Below are positions 10,568 through 21,273 of a stretch of 64,000 nucleotides of DNA, one piece after another. Made by a program: the position numbers and the translations under genes. The notes beneath the pieces are model-generated. The model was given only the letters and a program-made list of their open reading frames with translations. It had not been told where the DNA came from and searched no databases. The DNA is taken from NCBI RefSeq assembly GCF_003265705.1, contig NW_020312935.1, positions 2,025,537 to 2,089,536 on the forward strand, given 5' to 3'. This stretch comes from Callorhinus ursinus. Its lineage: Eukaryota; Chordata; Mammalia; Carnivora; Otariidae. Each line of letters opens with the position of its first letter. The stretch's first letter is position 1.

Positions 10568-13500
10568 GTGAGTAATGCATGATTGCCATATATTTTCTTT
10601 CCCCAAATCACTGGGGTTTCCCATCCTATTAACTGGCTCTGTGAGGCTAGTACTATGAAGTCTTAGGGATCCCATATCCTTTAAGCTTTAGATAATGACT
10701 GCTGCTCTTTGTGACAAGTTAGATTGAATCATTCTGTTGCAGGGAATTGGTAACATGACTCCTGAGGTAAATTTGTGGCTATAACAGCAATATTCTCACC
10801 TAGACAAAGGACCACATTCTGGAGACTAGATGAGTTGGGACTAGATTTGGTAAAAGACAAGTGAGCTAGGATGTACTAGAAACACCCACTTCGCTCTTGG
10901 GGTAGAAGTCTTCTGCAGGCCACGGCCCAGTGTACTGCTGCTGTGTGAGTGGATGGGATTTGTGCCTTAGCGGAACTGGCCCAGAAAGCACGGAAAGAGA
11001 TTGCTGACTATCTGGCTGCTGGGAAGGATGAACGAGCTCGGATCCGAGTGGAGCATATTATCCGAGAAGACTACCTTGTGGAGGCCATGGAAATTCTGGA
11101 GCTGTATTGTGATCTGCTGCTGGCTCGGTTTGGTCTCATCCAGTCTATGAAGTAAGATAATTTTGTCTTTTTTTTAAAAAACTTAATTTAGGTATGATTT
11201 ATAGAAAAAACTGTACATATGTATACGGTTTGATGAGTTTGGACATACGCATACGCCTGCATACCATCACCACAATCAAGGTAATAAACATTTGTTACCT
11301 CCAGAAATTTCCTTGTGTCCCCCCACACACCCGTTTTTGATAAAAACACATGACATCAGATCCCTACCCTTTTAACATTTTTTTTTAAGATTTTATTTAT
11401 TTATTTGACAGAGAGCACAAGCAGGGGGCGCGGCAGGCAGAGGCAGAGGGAGAAGCAGGCCTCCTGCGGAGCAGGGAGCCCGATGCGGGACTCGATCCCA
11501 GGACCCTGGGGTCATGACCTGAGCGGAAGGCACTTAACCGACTGAGCCACCCAGGCGTCCCCCTCTTAACATTTTTTAAAAAGATCGATTTCTTTTAGAG
11601 AGAGCATGCATGCAGCAGGCGGGAGGGGGTGGAGGAGCAGAGGACAGAATCCCAAGCGGACGCCGCGCTAAGTGTGGAGCCTGACAGGGGCCTCGATCTC
11701 ACAACTGTGAGATCATGACCTGAGCCGAAACCACCCAGGCGCCCCTCTACTCTCTTAACATTTTTAAGTGCCTGGTATAGTATTGTTAACTATATGCAGT
11801 GTTGTTCAGTAGGTTTCTAGAACTTCGTCTTGTATAATGTAATGAAATGAAATAAGATATTTTGAAGACCTAGATCAAATCACCTTTTTGAGAAAGGGAT
11901 TTTGAGAAGGGAGTAATACTGGTCTCCTACTGCATGTGGGGGGCTAGAACCAGGGGACTACTTCACATACCCAAGGACCTTTTTCCTAATACCTTTGCTG
12001 GAAGGCCTGATCTCCTTGTAAACAACTGAAAAAATAAGGACTCTGAAATCAAAAGGTCTAAGTTTGAGTCTTGGCTCTACCCTTTCCTGACTTTGTGACC
12101 TTGGGCTTGTCAGAGATTCCCGAGAAGTAAAATAGGATGATGAAAATGGCTAGAAGCCCTAGAATTATTTGTGAGAATCCAGTGAGATTTGTGCAAGAAC
12201 TTTAGAGGCTATCAAACATACGATACAAATTCTGGGGTTTTGTTGGTTTGTTTTAAAGGAATTTTTTCTTTTTTTTTTATAAGATTTTATTTAGGCATGC
12301 CTGGGTGTCTCAGTCGGTTAAGTGTCTGCCTTCAGCTCAGGTCATGATCCCAGGGTCCTGGGATTGAGTCCGATATCAGGCTCCCTGCTCAGCGGGGAGT
12401 CTGTTTCTCCCTCTGCCTCTCCCCACTGGCTTGTGCTCTCTCTGGCTTACTCTCTCAAATAAATAAATAAAATCTTTAAAGAAAATTTTATTTGTTTATT
12501 TGAGAGAGAGAGTGCGAGCAGGGGAGGAGCAGAGGGAGAGGGAGAAGCAGACTCCCCACTGAGCAGGGAGCCCAATAGGGAGCTTAATCCTCGAACTCCG
12601 GGATCATGACCTGAGCCACCCAGGTGCCCCTGTTTTCTTTTCTTTTTTTTTTTTAATTTTATTTATTTATTTCAGAGAGAGAGAATGAGAGATAGAAAGC
12701 ACGAGAGGGAAGAGGGTCAGAGGGAGAAGCAGACTCCTCACCGAGCAGGGAGCCCGATGTGGGACTCGATCCCGGGACTCCAGGATCATGACCCGAGCCG
12801 AAGGCAGTCGCTTAACCAACTGAGCCACCCAGGCGCCCGCCCCCTTTAAAGAATATTAATTTTATTAATTTTTTTCCTTAATTAGGGAACTAGATTCTGG
12901 TCTGGCTGAATCTGTGTCTACACTGATATGGGCTGCTCCTCGGCTCCAGTCAGAAGTGGCTGAGTTGAAAATAGTGAGTACAATGAGTTTCAGTGATGTC
13001 TGAGGTTTGTCATATTTTTAGGTTGGTTAACAAAATTCACTTCTGCTAATTTGACCAGATATTCTGTACCCTTTTCATGGTGTCTTTGAAACAGGCTTTT
13101 ATAAATTTGTCTCTGCCTCCTTTTCAGGCCTTATATAATGCAACAGAACAGTGTTGTCAAACTTAATTTTTTTTAAGGAGCAAAGTTTTGTGTTTCTCCG
13201 GTTTTGTCTTATTTTTATTGTAATGTTACTTAAGTATATTCAAATAGAAAAGTTCTTAAACAACTGTAAACCAGTAAAGTTAAAATAACATTAACTGTAG
13301 GTGACAGATGTTTTGCTTCATTCGTTAATTCCACAAATATTCATCGGGTATATGTTACAAGTTAGGTGGGCATTGAGGGTACAGTAGTGAGCAAAATATG
13401 ACACCAACCCTACTCTTGTAGGTTTAAAATCTAGCAGAAGAGATAGACGTTAAAAACTTCCCCGTGACAACATGGATATGGCACTGACTGCTAGGATACA

Positions 13501-16500
13501 AATTCACTTGAGTTGTTCTCTCCTATTTTCTGCATCGTTGCCTTTTTTGTTTTATTCTCTAGATTGTCTCAGTCATCTCCTGACCCGTCTTTTGAGATTT
13601 CCTGGTCTTCTGTATGTTTTTATTTTTATTTTTTTAAAGATTTTATTTATTTATTTGACAGAGAGAGACACAGCGAGAGAGGGAACACAAGCAGGGGGAG
13701 TGGGAGAGGGAGAAGCAGGCTTCCCGCGGAGCAGGGAGCCCGATGTGGGGCTCGATCCCAGGACCCTGGGATCATGACCTGAGCTGAAGGCAGACGCTTA
13801 ACGACTGAGCCACCCAGGCGCCCCTGTATGTTTTTATTTTTAAGAGCTCTTTTTAATTCTCTATTTGAATACTTACTTCATAGTCTGTTGCTTTTGTTTC
13901 ATAGCTATAATGTCTTTTAACTGAGAATATTAGTTTCTTAATAACTTTTCTTGTTCTATTTCTTATTTTTAGACTATTTTGTGGTAGAGGCTTTTCACAG
14001 AAGTTTGGTGACCCTTGATTGTTAGTTTATATTTGAAAGTGAGGCATTTAAAAAGCGGTTTGGAACCTCTTGCGTGCCTAGGTGGGGCTTATTGCCAGAT
14101 GCCTTCACTGTTGAATATCTAAGCCCTTTCTTAAGGGAACTCCAGAGTATCAGGAACTAGTTTTCTTCCTCAGTATGGTCATTTCCTTCAGAGAGGAATC
14201 CTCTTTTTTACCTCGAGGTTATAAGCTGGCAGAATTTCTGAGACCCAGAGGAGAAGGAAGCCAAAGGTCTTATTCTTCTCTTTTAGAAGACTTAAACTTA
14301 ATTTTTCTACTGTCAGTATGTGTCTCTGCTCTCTGCTATGCTTGGAGTTCAGAATCCCTTTAGTCTAACCTCCCCAGAGAGTAAGCCTCCTGTATTCTGA
14401 CCTGGTAGGGCTGGGAGTCAGAGTTTTGTGAGTAGAGGAATGGTGGGAGAGTAGAGGCAACTGCTCCTGCTTTTAGCTCACGACCCCGAGATCAAGAGTC
14501 CCATACTCTACCGACCGAGCCAGCGAGGTGCCCCAGAGGCAGCTGCTGCTTATACAGACTTTTAACCTCAGTCTCTCTCTCTCTTTTTTTTTTTTTTTTA
14601 AGTTTTATTTAAGTAATCTCTACACGCAGTGTGGGGCTTAGAACTCATGACCCTAATCGAGAGTTGCATGCTCCTCCAGCTGAGCCAGCCAGGCGTCCCA
14701 ACCTCAGTTTCGTTGTAACCTCTCCTGTATTCTTCCTTTATATAAAAATTTATTCAAGATGAAACACATTTACATGATTTTAAACAGGTGAACTCATAAA
14801 GGAACTAGAAGAAAACTAGGCAGATTTAAAAAAATGATCTCATAGTGGAAAAGTCCATAAAACCCAAAAGCCGTAAACAAAGAGCAATAAATTTAAGAAA
14901 AATAAAAAATTCCTGCATAATATAAAGCAACCAAGAACTGTTACTTAAAAGACAAATGACAACCTTAAGTTGTAAGTACCGGGTCTGCATACTGAACAAT
15001 GAGTGCCTCCTTACTGAACTCTCAGATGTTGGGGCCACTGGTTCAATGCCAGGCATATCCTGCCTGGATTTTTTGAATCTTCTTCCTACACATACTTTGG
15101 TTTCTTTCAGTCTGTTCAGCTTAGGGTTTTGTTCAAAACACAGATCTGATTCTGTCACTACCCCTCGCTTTAAAGCCCTTTAGTAGCTGCTGTTTTTATG
15201 ATGGAAATAATTCCTAATGTGGCCTACATAGTTCTGCATTGTGTGGCCCCCTTGTGCCTTTCTTTCTTCATTTCCTATTAACACTCCTCCGTGGGGCTCA
15301 ACACTGACTTAATTTCAGCTTGAGGATTGACCCTGCTTTTCTGACCTTGAGGACTTTGCACATGCTGTTTTCTTTTTCTAGAATGTTCTTCCCTCCCTCT
15401 TAACTCCTAGTCATCCTTTACATCTCAGTGAAGCATCCCTTTCTTCAGGAAGCCTTACCTTTTCTTTTTTTTTTTTTTTTTTTTTGAGATTTTATTTATT
15501 TGAGAGAGAGAGTGAACAAGTGGGAGGGGCAGAGGGAAGGGAGAGGAAGAGAGGATCTCGAACAGACTCCGTGCTGAGCAAGGAGCCCAGTTCGGGGCTT
15601 ATTCCCACAACCCTGAGATCATGACCTGAGCTGAACCAAGAGTTGGATGCTTAAGCGACTGAGCCACCCAGGTGCCCCCTTACATGACTTTTTTGATCAG
15701 ATCTAATTTCACTGTTGTAAGTTATTGACGGTGTGTATACTTTCACTTGGTGATACTTAACTGTGGCTACGTTTGTATCTTTATATGTGTGACTAATGAC
15801 TGGTTTCCTCAGAGATTCTAAGACTTTAAGAGTAGGAACAATGTCTGTTTTTGTTTATTGTATTTATAGCATATGTCATAATGTCTATGGGAGAGTTTGG
15901 CATATAGTTACAGCTGAATGGATGGATGGATAAACAAATATGAACTAACATGTATCCCTTAAAAGTTTTACAGGCCCTGGTTTTTTTTGAAATCCTATAA
16001 TAGAAGCATGGTTACTGTTGATAGGAAGCTTGAAGCAGTCTGTAAGAATGGTTTCCACTTTCATTTACTGTTCTTTTTTCTCTATAGGTTGCTGATCAGC
16101 TCTGTGCCAAGTATAGCAAGGAATACGGCAAGTTATGTAGGACCAACCAGATTGGAACTGTGAATGACAGGGTAATGAACATACTTGTTAACATGATGCA
16201 GTAGACTGGGTGTGGGCATATTATCTTGGCTTGATTGTAGTGGGTCCTACTGTATGGCTGAGATAATCTAGGGTTGCATATCTTATAGTGAGGATGAGAA
16301 GGCTCTCTGGCTGGCGGTGCAGTCAACTCCTTACCGCTTCTCTAAACCTCTGATTGTGAGGCCCCCAGTCCTTTGTGCCCCTTTTGATTTGTGCATGTAG
16401 AAGCGAGGTGATGAAGAGTGGGTGAATTCAGATGTGGAAGGCAGCATTATCAGTCTTACCAACACCTGGGTCATGTGTAACCAGAGACCATGAGAGGGGC

Positions 16501-19500
16501 ATGGGTTTGTAATAATGCTTTGTGACTGAAAAAAAAATCATTTAACTGGTCAGAACCTCCTTTTTCCTCAATTTACCTGTAAAATAAGAGAAAGTTTAAA
16601 CGAGAGGTTAGGCTGATTGGCATAGATTTTAAACCTAGGTCTTTTACTTACAGCTAATGCACAAACTCAGTGTGGAAGCCCCACCCAAAATCCTGGTGGA
16701 GAGATACCTGATTGAAATTGCTAAGAACTACAATGTGCCCTATGAGCCTGACTCTGTGGTTATGGTAAGTAGAGAGTCTTTTCAGAGTACAGAGGGGGAA
16801 ATGAGTCTCTGGATATCATTTTCTTAAAAAAATAATCCTATCCTTTGCGCTAATGTTTGTGTGTGGGAGATTAAACCTTTGTCCAATTAGTGTCTTTTTG
16901 GGTAATGATAAATATGCCTGCATTTCTCAAAGAGTATTTAAGAATCAGATGAGATGAATGACTGGAAGGCACTTAGAAAAGGTACAAACCTTGATGCAAA
17001 TACAGAATGGCAGTATTGCTGCTTTTCGATGAAGTTCAAGGAATTGAACCAAGAAATGCCCCAAGATCCCGAATGGATTCTAAAACTATTTATCAGGTGC
17101 CTGCCGTGTGTTAGTGCACTGAGAGCTGAGAATACAGAGAATAAAAACAAGTTCCCTGTCCTGAAGGGTTTACAGTGTAAGGGGGGCAAATATGCAAATA
17201 GTAATCATTCAGTTAAGGTCAGTGGGGTGTAGTGGGTTCTTTGCTGTGCTACTCAGACAGCACTCCCCCATCCCAGATAGACACACTTAAGGATAAAAGC
17301 ATTTATTTCCCCAGCTCTTGAGAATACTGATGACTGGTGGCTCATACACTCTAGCAGTAGCCCTCAGAAGAAAGCTGCTTCATCCGAAGTCTTTTCTGCA
17401 GGACAGCCTATATTCAGTAACTGGGTTTTAAAGACTGTGTCCCAGTTAGGGGTACGTGTTGCAGGCCCATCCCAGCTCAGAGCTCCTTAAGGAACCGACT
17501 GAGCAGTTGTTGTGACTGTACGGCAGCCTAGCCCGGCTTCCTTCACTTCCCCACAGGTCTTTATCCCAAGGGACCACGCCAGTAACTTCCTCCACACTGG
17601 TCTCCATCTCAGAGTCTGCTTCTGGGGGAACCTGGCCTGCAATGTGGGTTAATGATACGGGTTTCTCTCTTCTTCTCAGGCAGAAGCTCCTCCTGGGGTA
17701 GAGACAGATCTTATTGATGTTGGATTCACAGATGATGTGAAGAAAGGGGGTCCTGGAAGAGGAGGAGGGGGTGGCTTCGCAACACCAGTTGGTGGACCTG
17801 ATGGAACAGTGCCTATGCCCATGCCCATGCCCATGCCCTCTCCCAGTACTCCTTTCTCCTACCCACTTCCAAAGGGACCAGTAAGTATACATAGAAGTGT
17901 GGGTGTAAACTGTAGAAATGTCACAGAAGATGACACATTGGATGTATGAATACACAGGAGTTGTAGGTTGTCAAAAATATTCCTCAGTAAGAACATTTGG
18001 TATTAGTGATCATATTGTGGAAAAAATACTGGGATTTGGAGAAAGTCTTTTGTTAATGATGTGGGAAAATACAGAGAGATGGTGCTAGAGAAACTTTTTC
18101 TTATAGCTTTACTGAATACCTTTGGGACCTGTTGAAGGCATAAGTAGTTCTTTCCAAAAATGAGTACTACTTATTACCAGGTAGAAAAACCTCTTTTGTA
18201 GACAGAAAGATGGTCATTACTAGTAATAGGAAAGTCTGATTAGAATCTTCCCCTGTAGACATCGAAGCAGTTGATTAGTAATTTGAAGACTAGCCTTTGG
18301 CTTTAGATCTTTAAAAATCTGGAATCCTTCTGGGCTTTTTTTTCTTTTGGAGCTCTTGAATATATATACATACTGAATATATATCTTGAATATTCACATT
18401 GAATACGTGTAGGTATTGCTCCCTTACCATATACAAACCTCAGAAACCGCAAAATGGGGCCATGTCTCTGATGTTGCCTTTCTCCTCTTGCAGTCAGATT
18501 TCAATGGATTGCCAGTGGGGACTTATCAGGCTTTTCCCAATATTCATCCACCTCAGATACCAGCAACTCCCCCATCGTATGAATCTGTAAGTGCTTGAGC
18601 CTCTTTTGTAAGCAGCAGGAGAGAGAATCCCATGAAGAGAGAGCAAAATAATGGCCACAGGGAAGGCAAAGTTTTGATCAATTCCTAGTTACCAGCATTG
18701 CTCTTGCTTTGGATTTTTGTGTTGCTTTAACATTACCCTGGAGATGGGGTGGTGGGGCGGCATCATTGGTGGCACTGCTTTGTTTGCAATTAAGCCAGGA
18801 ATCAGGAAGGAGCTGCAGATCTCCTGGAAAGTTCTAGTAGGGCACTTACCTAGTCTGTTGGGTTTTTTTTTTTTTTTTTTGGTTGGTTTTGTTTTTTTAG
18901 GCAGAGAACTGTATTGAGCTGGTGTAGTCTTACTGCTAGAATATCAATTAAAATACCAGTTTTACAAATTCAAGACTGTGTAAAAGAATAGTGGCCAGAT
19001 TTTTATCTTAAACAGAAGTGTCCAGTTAGTAAACTTCAGCCTATAGCATTAATTTTACATTTTCATCTTATAGATGAAACTTGTTATAAATATGGTAACC
19101 ATGCCTTGAATTGAATTGTTGGCGATTGCATAGCTTTGATTCAGAATTAGAGGGCTCCTTTTCTGTCAGCCTTGTTTCCTCAGCTGGTATGTGCCTTTTG
19201 AGACCTATTTCCATCTGATACATTACAGTTGGTAGGGCATTTGCTGCAAGATCGCCCTGTTCCTGAACTTGCTTAGTGTTCTTTCCTTTGGTTTTTTCTT
19301 GGGCCTGGGTTTTCTTATGTTTCGGTTTTGCATGCATTGAAGCACTGCCCACAACTGTTTCTAGGAATGAGGTAGAAGATCTTCAGTATTAGAGGACTTG
19401 GTTCTTGGAGATGAATTCAGTGGGTTAGTGCTTTCTCTCTGCCCAGAAGGTGAAGGTATCAAAGAGAGGTGTTATGGTGTGGTAAGAATTTTCTTTTTCT

Positions 19501-21273
19501 CTGCTTGGTGGTTAAGAGTTTAACATGTTATCTGATTGGAAGATCAGGAAGGAGTATAGGGGGTGGAGGGGCAGTTTCTTTGGAGGAGGTTCTGTTGCTT
19601 CTGCTGAGCAGCTTAGCTTTTGGAAAAACAGGGGCTTATACCAATATCAGTACTTTGTCATTGCTTTCTCCCCTAGTAACTATCTTTGTGTTTCAGGTTG
19701 ATGACATTAATGCTGATAAGAATGTCTCTTCTGCACAGATTGTTGGTGAGTGTGAATCAGAAACCCTCAGTGCTTGAACCCTTTGCTGTTTTCTCATTAC
19801 TGCTCCTGCCTCAGAGATAGTGTTCATGTTTGTGGCATTTTACCCACATGCCCTGTCTTCTTCCAGAGTGTAGTAGGATGAAAATAGAACCTAATATTTC
19901 CCTTGTCCAAAAAGAAAATATCTTTCTTGGTTGCAGAGAATCTCCCAAGTTCCTTGTTTCTGTTAATGGTATCATTATCTTTCAACCTCTTTATGTTCCT
20001 GCTGCTTCAACTTTCATTGTACTTAGAAATACCAAAAGAGATCGATCTAGCTATCTTTCTGTCTAGATATAGATAACATGTTTTTAAACTTGAGCATTAA
20101 GGGGGTAGTAGACAAAACCGTAAATGAATAGCTCAATGACTTTTCATAAAGCAAGCATGCTCGTGTGATCATCTCAGAAAATAAAACACTACCAGTACTA
20201 TGGAAACCGGAGGGAGGGGGATACTTTTTAAATTGGAGATAGTTGTTTTATGGAGGTATATTTTGATGATACTTCAGTAAAACTGGTGTAGAACATTTCC
20301 ATCACCCCAGAAAGTTCTCTTATGTTCCAGTCAAGTCCATCAATCCAGTCTCTACTTTGGAGGCACTGTTCTTGTCAAGATTTTATTTTTAGAGAAAGAG
20401 AACATGAGCGTGCATGGGGTAGGGGGAAGGAAAGAATCTCAATCAGACTTCTCTCTCAGCATGGAGCCTGACATGGGGCTCAGTCCCATGACCAGAGCTG
20501 AAACCAAGAGTCGGATGCTCAACTGACTGAGCCCCTCAGGCACCCCACTATTCTTACTTTCTAAAAGTCGTTGAGGTTTGCCTTTTCTAGAACTTAGATA
20601 CAAATGGAAACGTACAGTAGGTAGAGAGGGGGATGATTTTAACTTGTAAAATACAAAATGGAAGACTGGTAATTCAGATCCTATTACATCAAATAATAAG
20701 GACATTAACATTCCTCATAAAAAAAATTTTTCCCCCTGAGCCTTAAAGAGGGGCTTATTCCAACAGAATTTTAGTACCACCCCTTGGACTTTGTTGTGAT
20801 GGGAGCAGACCTTTGTGAAAGGGGACAGTCTGAGTGAATGCTCTGTGTACCTAGTCCCAGGTACCACACTTTGAATTTCCCTTAATCTTTTTTCTCACCA
20901 TAGTAAAGTAAAACAGGACTCAGTTGTTTAAGGAAACATAGATTTAATTGTCCTGAAAATTACTGACTTTTAGAATTTTTTTAAAACCAGTGTTTTCTCC
21001 CGTATTTTTCTGTCAAAGGGGATTGTGGGCTTTAAGGATCTGAGCCACTTTTCTCTGGTGTTTGTAACACTAGGTCCTGGGCCCAAGCCGGAAGCCTCTG
21101 CAAAGCCCCCTTCCCGACCTGTGGATACCTACGACAACTTTGTACTACCGGAGTTGCCGTCTGTGCCAGACACACTACCAACTGCATCTGCTGGTGCCAA
21201 CACCTCAGCATCTGAGGACATTGACTTTGATGATCTTTCCCGGAGATTTGAAGAGTTGAAAAAGAAAACCTAG
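10480..21273 (+). CDS. IST1: IST1 factor associated with ESCRT-III (nine coding exons)
   Basis: Coding exons 10480-10567, 10971-11151, 12886-12973, 16088-16171, 16654-16764, 17680-17880, 18494-18586, 19697-19745 and 21074-21273 join with GT/AG splice sites and matching phases into 1095 nt, 364 residues plus stop, the same length as human IST1. The product begins MLGSGFKAERLRVNL and ends SRRFEELKKKT. It is known as an ESCRT-III-like protein that binds CHMP1, LIP5, VPS4 and spastin in cytokinetic abscission, endosomal tubule fission and nuclear envelope sealing. The helical Ist1 domain is roughly residues 11-175. A Pro/Gly/Met-rich linker follows, then two MIT-interacting motifs: one around LPELPSVPDTLP, and the C-terminal DLSRRFEELKK. 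The start is chosen because the ATG is in a recognised conserved N-terminus 15 nt into its exon. No frame defects are seen, so it looks functional. Non-coding first exon(s) and promoter must lie left of the window. Confidence 0.97.
10971..11151 (+). CDS. IST1: IST1 coding exon, residues 30-90
   Basis: Acceptor TGTGCCTTAG, donor GTAAGA. It codes ELAQKARKEIADYLAAGK and the following DERARIRVEHIIRED segment, the best-known block of the Ist1 domain. The exon is 181 nt and enters in phase 1. It matches the human protein almost residue for residue. Confidence 0.97.
11382..11561 (-). mobile_element. CAN-SINE
   Basis: TTTTAAGATTTTATTTATTT to GAGCCACCCAGGCGTCCC. Confidence 0.92.
11573..11745 (-). mobile_element. 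Degraded CAN-SINE
   Basis: AAAAGATCGATTTCTTTTAG to CCACCCAGGCGCCCC; the head has lost some sequence. Confidence 0.82.
12028..12225 (+). repeat. MIR element
   Basis: TCTTGGCTCTACCCTTTCCT, TTTGTGACCTTGGGC and the AAATAGGATGATGA region follow the MIR plan. Confidence 0.65.
12258..12630 (-). mobile_element. CAN-SINE interrupted by a forward SINE
   Basis: Outer reverse copy begins TTTTTTTTTTATAAGATTTT and resumes after 12480 as ATTTTATTTGTTTATTTGAG; it ends GAGCCACCCAGGTGCCCC. Confidence 0.85.
12293..12480 (+). mobile_element. CAN-SINE nested in another
   Basis: GGCATGCCTGGGTGTCTCAG to AAATAAATAAATAAAATCTT inside the outer reverse copy. Confidence 0.88.
12642..12840 (-). mobile_element. CAN-SINE next to IST1 exon 12886-12973
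   Basis: ATTTTATTTATTTATTTCAG to GAGCCACCCAGGCGCCCGCC; ends about 45 bp before the exon. Confidence 0.92.
12886..12973 (+). CDS. IST1: IST1 coding exon, residues 90-119
   Basis: Acceptor TTTTTCCTTAATTAG, donor GTGAGT. It codes ELDSGLAESVSTLIW and APRLQSEVAELKI. It sits only about 45 bp downstream of a cluster of three CAN-SINEs, so its branch point and pyrimidine tract lie in the short unique gap or touch the SINE edge. Confidence 0.96.
13315..13465 (+). repeat. L2-like fragment
   Basis: TTCCACAAATATTCATCGGG ... GCAAAATATGACACCAACCC ... TAGCAGAAGAGATAGACGTT. Confidence 0.5.
13631..13824 (-). mobile_element. CAN-SINE with target duplication
   Basis: TTTAAAGATTTTATTTATTT to GAGCCACCCAGGCGCCCC; CTGTATGTTTTTATTTTT on both sides. 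Young. Confidence 0.93.
14474..14535 (-). mobile_element. SINE head fragment
   Basis: TCACGACCCCGAGATCAAGA to GCCAGCGAGGTGCCCC. Confidence 0.7.
14583..14700 (-). mobile_element. Old tRNA-type SINE
   Basis: TTTTTAAGTTTTATTTAAGT through GAGCCAGCCAGGCGTCCC; AACCTCAGT flanks. Confidence 0.82.
15100..15460 (+). repeat. L2 fragment
   Basis: CTTTGCACATGCTGTTTTCT, AGAATGTTCTTCCCTCCCTC and ATCTCAGTGAAGCATCCC are typical L2. Confidence 0.7.
15462..15679 (-). mobile_element. CAN-SINE
   Basis: Long poly-T, GAGATTTTATTTATTTGAGA to GAGCCACCCAGGTGCCCC. Confidence 0.9.
15810..15930 (+). repeat. L2 3'-end-like fragment
   Basis: AAGAGTAGGAACAATGTCTG and TAGTTACAGCTGAATGGATG. Confidence 0.5.
16088..16171 (+). 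CDS. IST1: IST1 coding exon, residues 120-147
   Basis: Acceptor TTTTTTCTCTATAG, donor GTAATG. It codes VADQLCAKYSKEYGKL and the segment through TVNDR. It is 84 nt, in frame at both ends. Confidence 0.96.
16654..16764 (+). CDS. IST1: IST1 coding exon, residues 148-184
   Basis: Acceptor TCTTTTACTTACAG, donor GTAAGT. It codes LMHKLSVEAPPKILVERYL and the segment through DSVVM, the end of the helical Ist1 domain. It is 111 nt with complete codons at both ends. Confidence 0.97.
17085..17225 (+). repeat. L2-like fragment
   Basis: TCAGGTGCCTGCCGTGTGTT, AAGTTCCCTGTCCTGAAGGG and TTACAGTGTAAGGGGG. 17230-17650, just upstream of an IST1 exon, looks like a further unidentified old repeat. Confidence 0.55.
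17680..17880 (+). CDS. IST1: IST1 coding exon with Met-Pro repeat linker, residues 185-251
   Basis: Acceptor TCTTCTTCTCAG, donor GTAAGT. It codes AEAPPGVETDLIDVGFTDD and then a low-complexity Gly-rich and Met-Pro-rich linker. The hexamer ATGCCC is repeated in tandem at 17815-17838. One Met-Pro pair fewer is present than in the human protein as I recall it, while the segment after it differs slightly (SPST against SANT). Confidence 0.97.
17815..17838 (+). repeat. IST1: Coding hexanucleotide repeat (ATGCCC)4
   Basis: Four perfect copies of ATGCCC code alternating Met-Pro in the IST1 linker. The unit keeps the frame, so copy number can change without a frameshift. Confidence 0.95.
18494..18586 (+). 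CDS. IST1: IST1 coding exon, residues 252-282
   Basis: Acceptor TTTCTCCTCTTGCAG, donor GTAAGT. It codes SDFNGLPVGTYQAFPNIHP and the Pro-rich PPQIPATPPSYES. PPSY fits a late-domain-like PPxY element. It is 93 nt, in frame. Confidence 0.97.
19697..19745 (+). CDS. IST1: IST1 short coding exon, residues 283-299
   Basis: Acceptor TTGTGTTTCAG, donor GTGAGT. It codes VDDINADKNVSSAQIV plus the first base of Gly-299. It is only 49 nt and easily missed, but it is required to keep the frame into the last exon. Confidence 0.95.
20190..20345 (-). mobile_element. Old L1 3'UTR fragment
   Basis: TTGGAGATAGTTGTTTTATG and CATTTCCATCACCCCAGAAA. Confidence 0.5.
20376..20546 (-). mobile_element. Degraded CAN-SINE
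   Basis: AGATTTTATTTTTAGAGAAA to GAGCCCCTCAGGCACCCC. Confidence 0.82.
21074..21273 (+). CDS. IST1: IST1 last coding exon, residues 299-364 and stop
   Basis: The acceptor is TAACACTAG. It codes GPGPKPEASAKPPSR, then LPELPSVPDTLP (the MIM2-type VPS4/LIP5-binding motif) and DLSRRFEELKKKT (the MIM1-type motif), ending TAG at 21271-21273. These C-terminal motifs bind MIT domains of VPS4, LIP5 and spastin. Confidence 0.97.

Larger units (their letters stand above)
11163..11830 (-). mobile_element. Old L1 3'UTR fragment split by two SINEs
   Basis: ACCATCACCACAATCAAGGT and AAATTTCCTTGTGTCCCC, continuing after the SINEs with TATAGTATTGTTAACTATAT. Confidence 0.65.

Noticed and set aside
10949..11155. 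ATG at 10949 as an alternative IST1 start
   Set aside because: It lies in the intron before the acceptor; the spliced frame enters at 10971 and the conserved N-terminus is in the previous exon.
17446..17955. 169-residue open frame on the - strand
   Set aside because: It is the antisense shadow of an IST1 exon and its GC-rich repeat.
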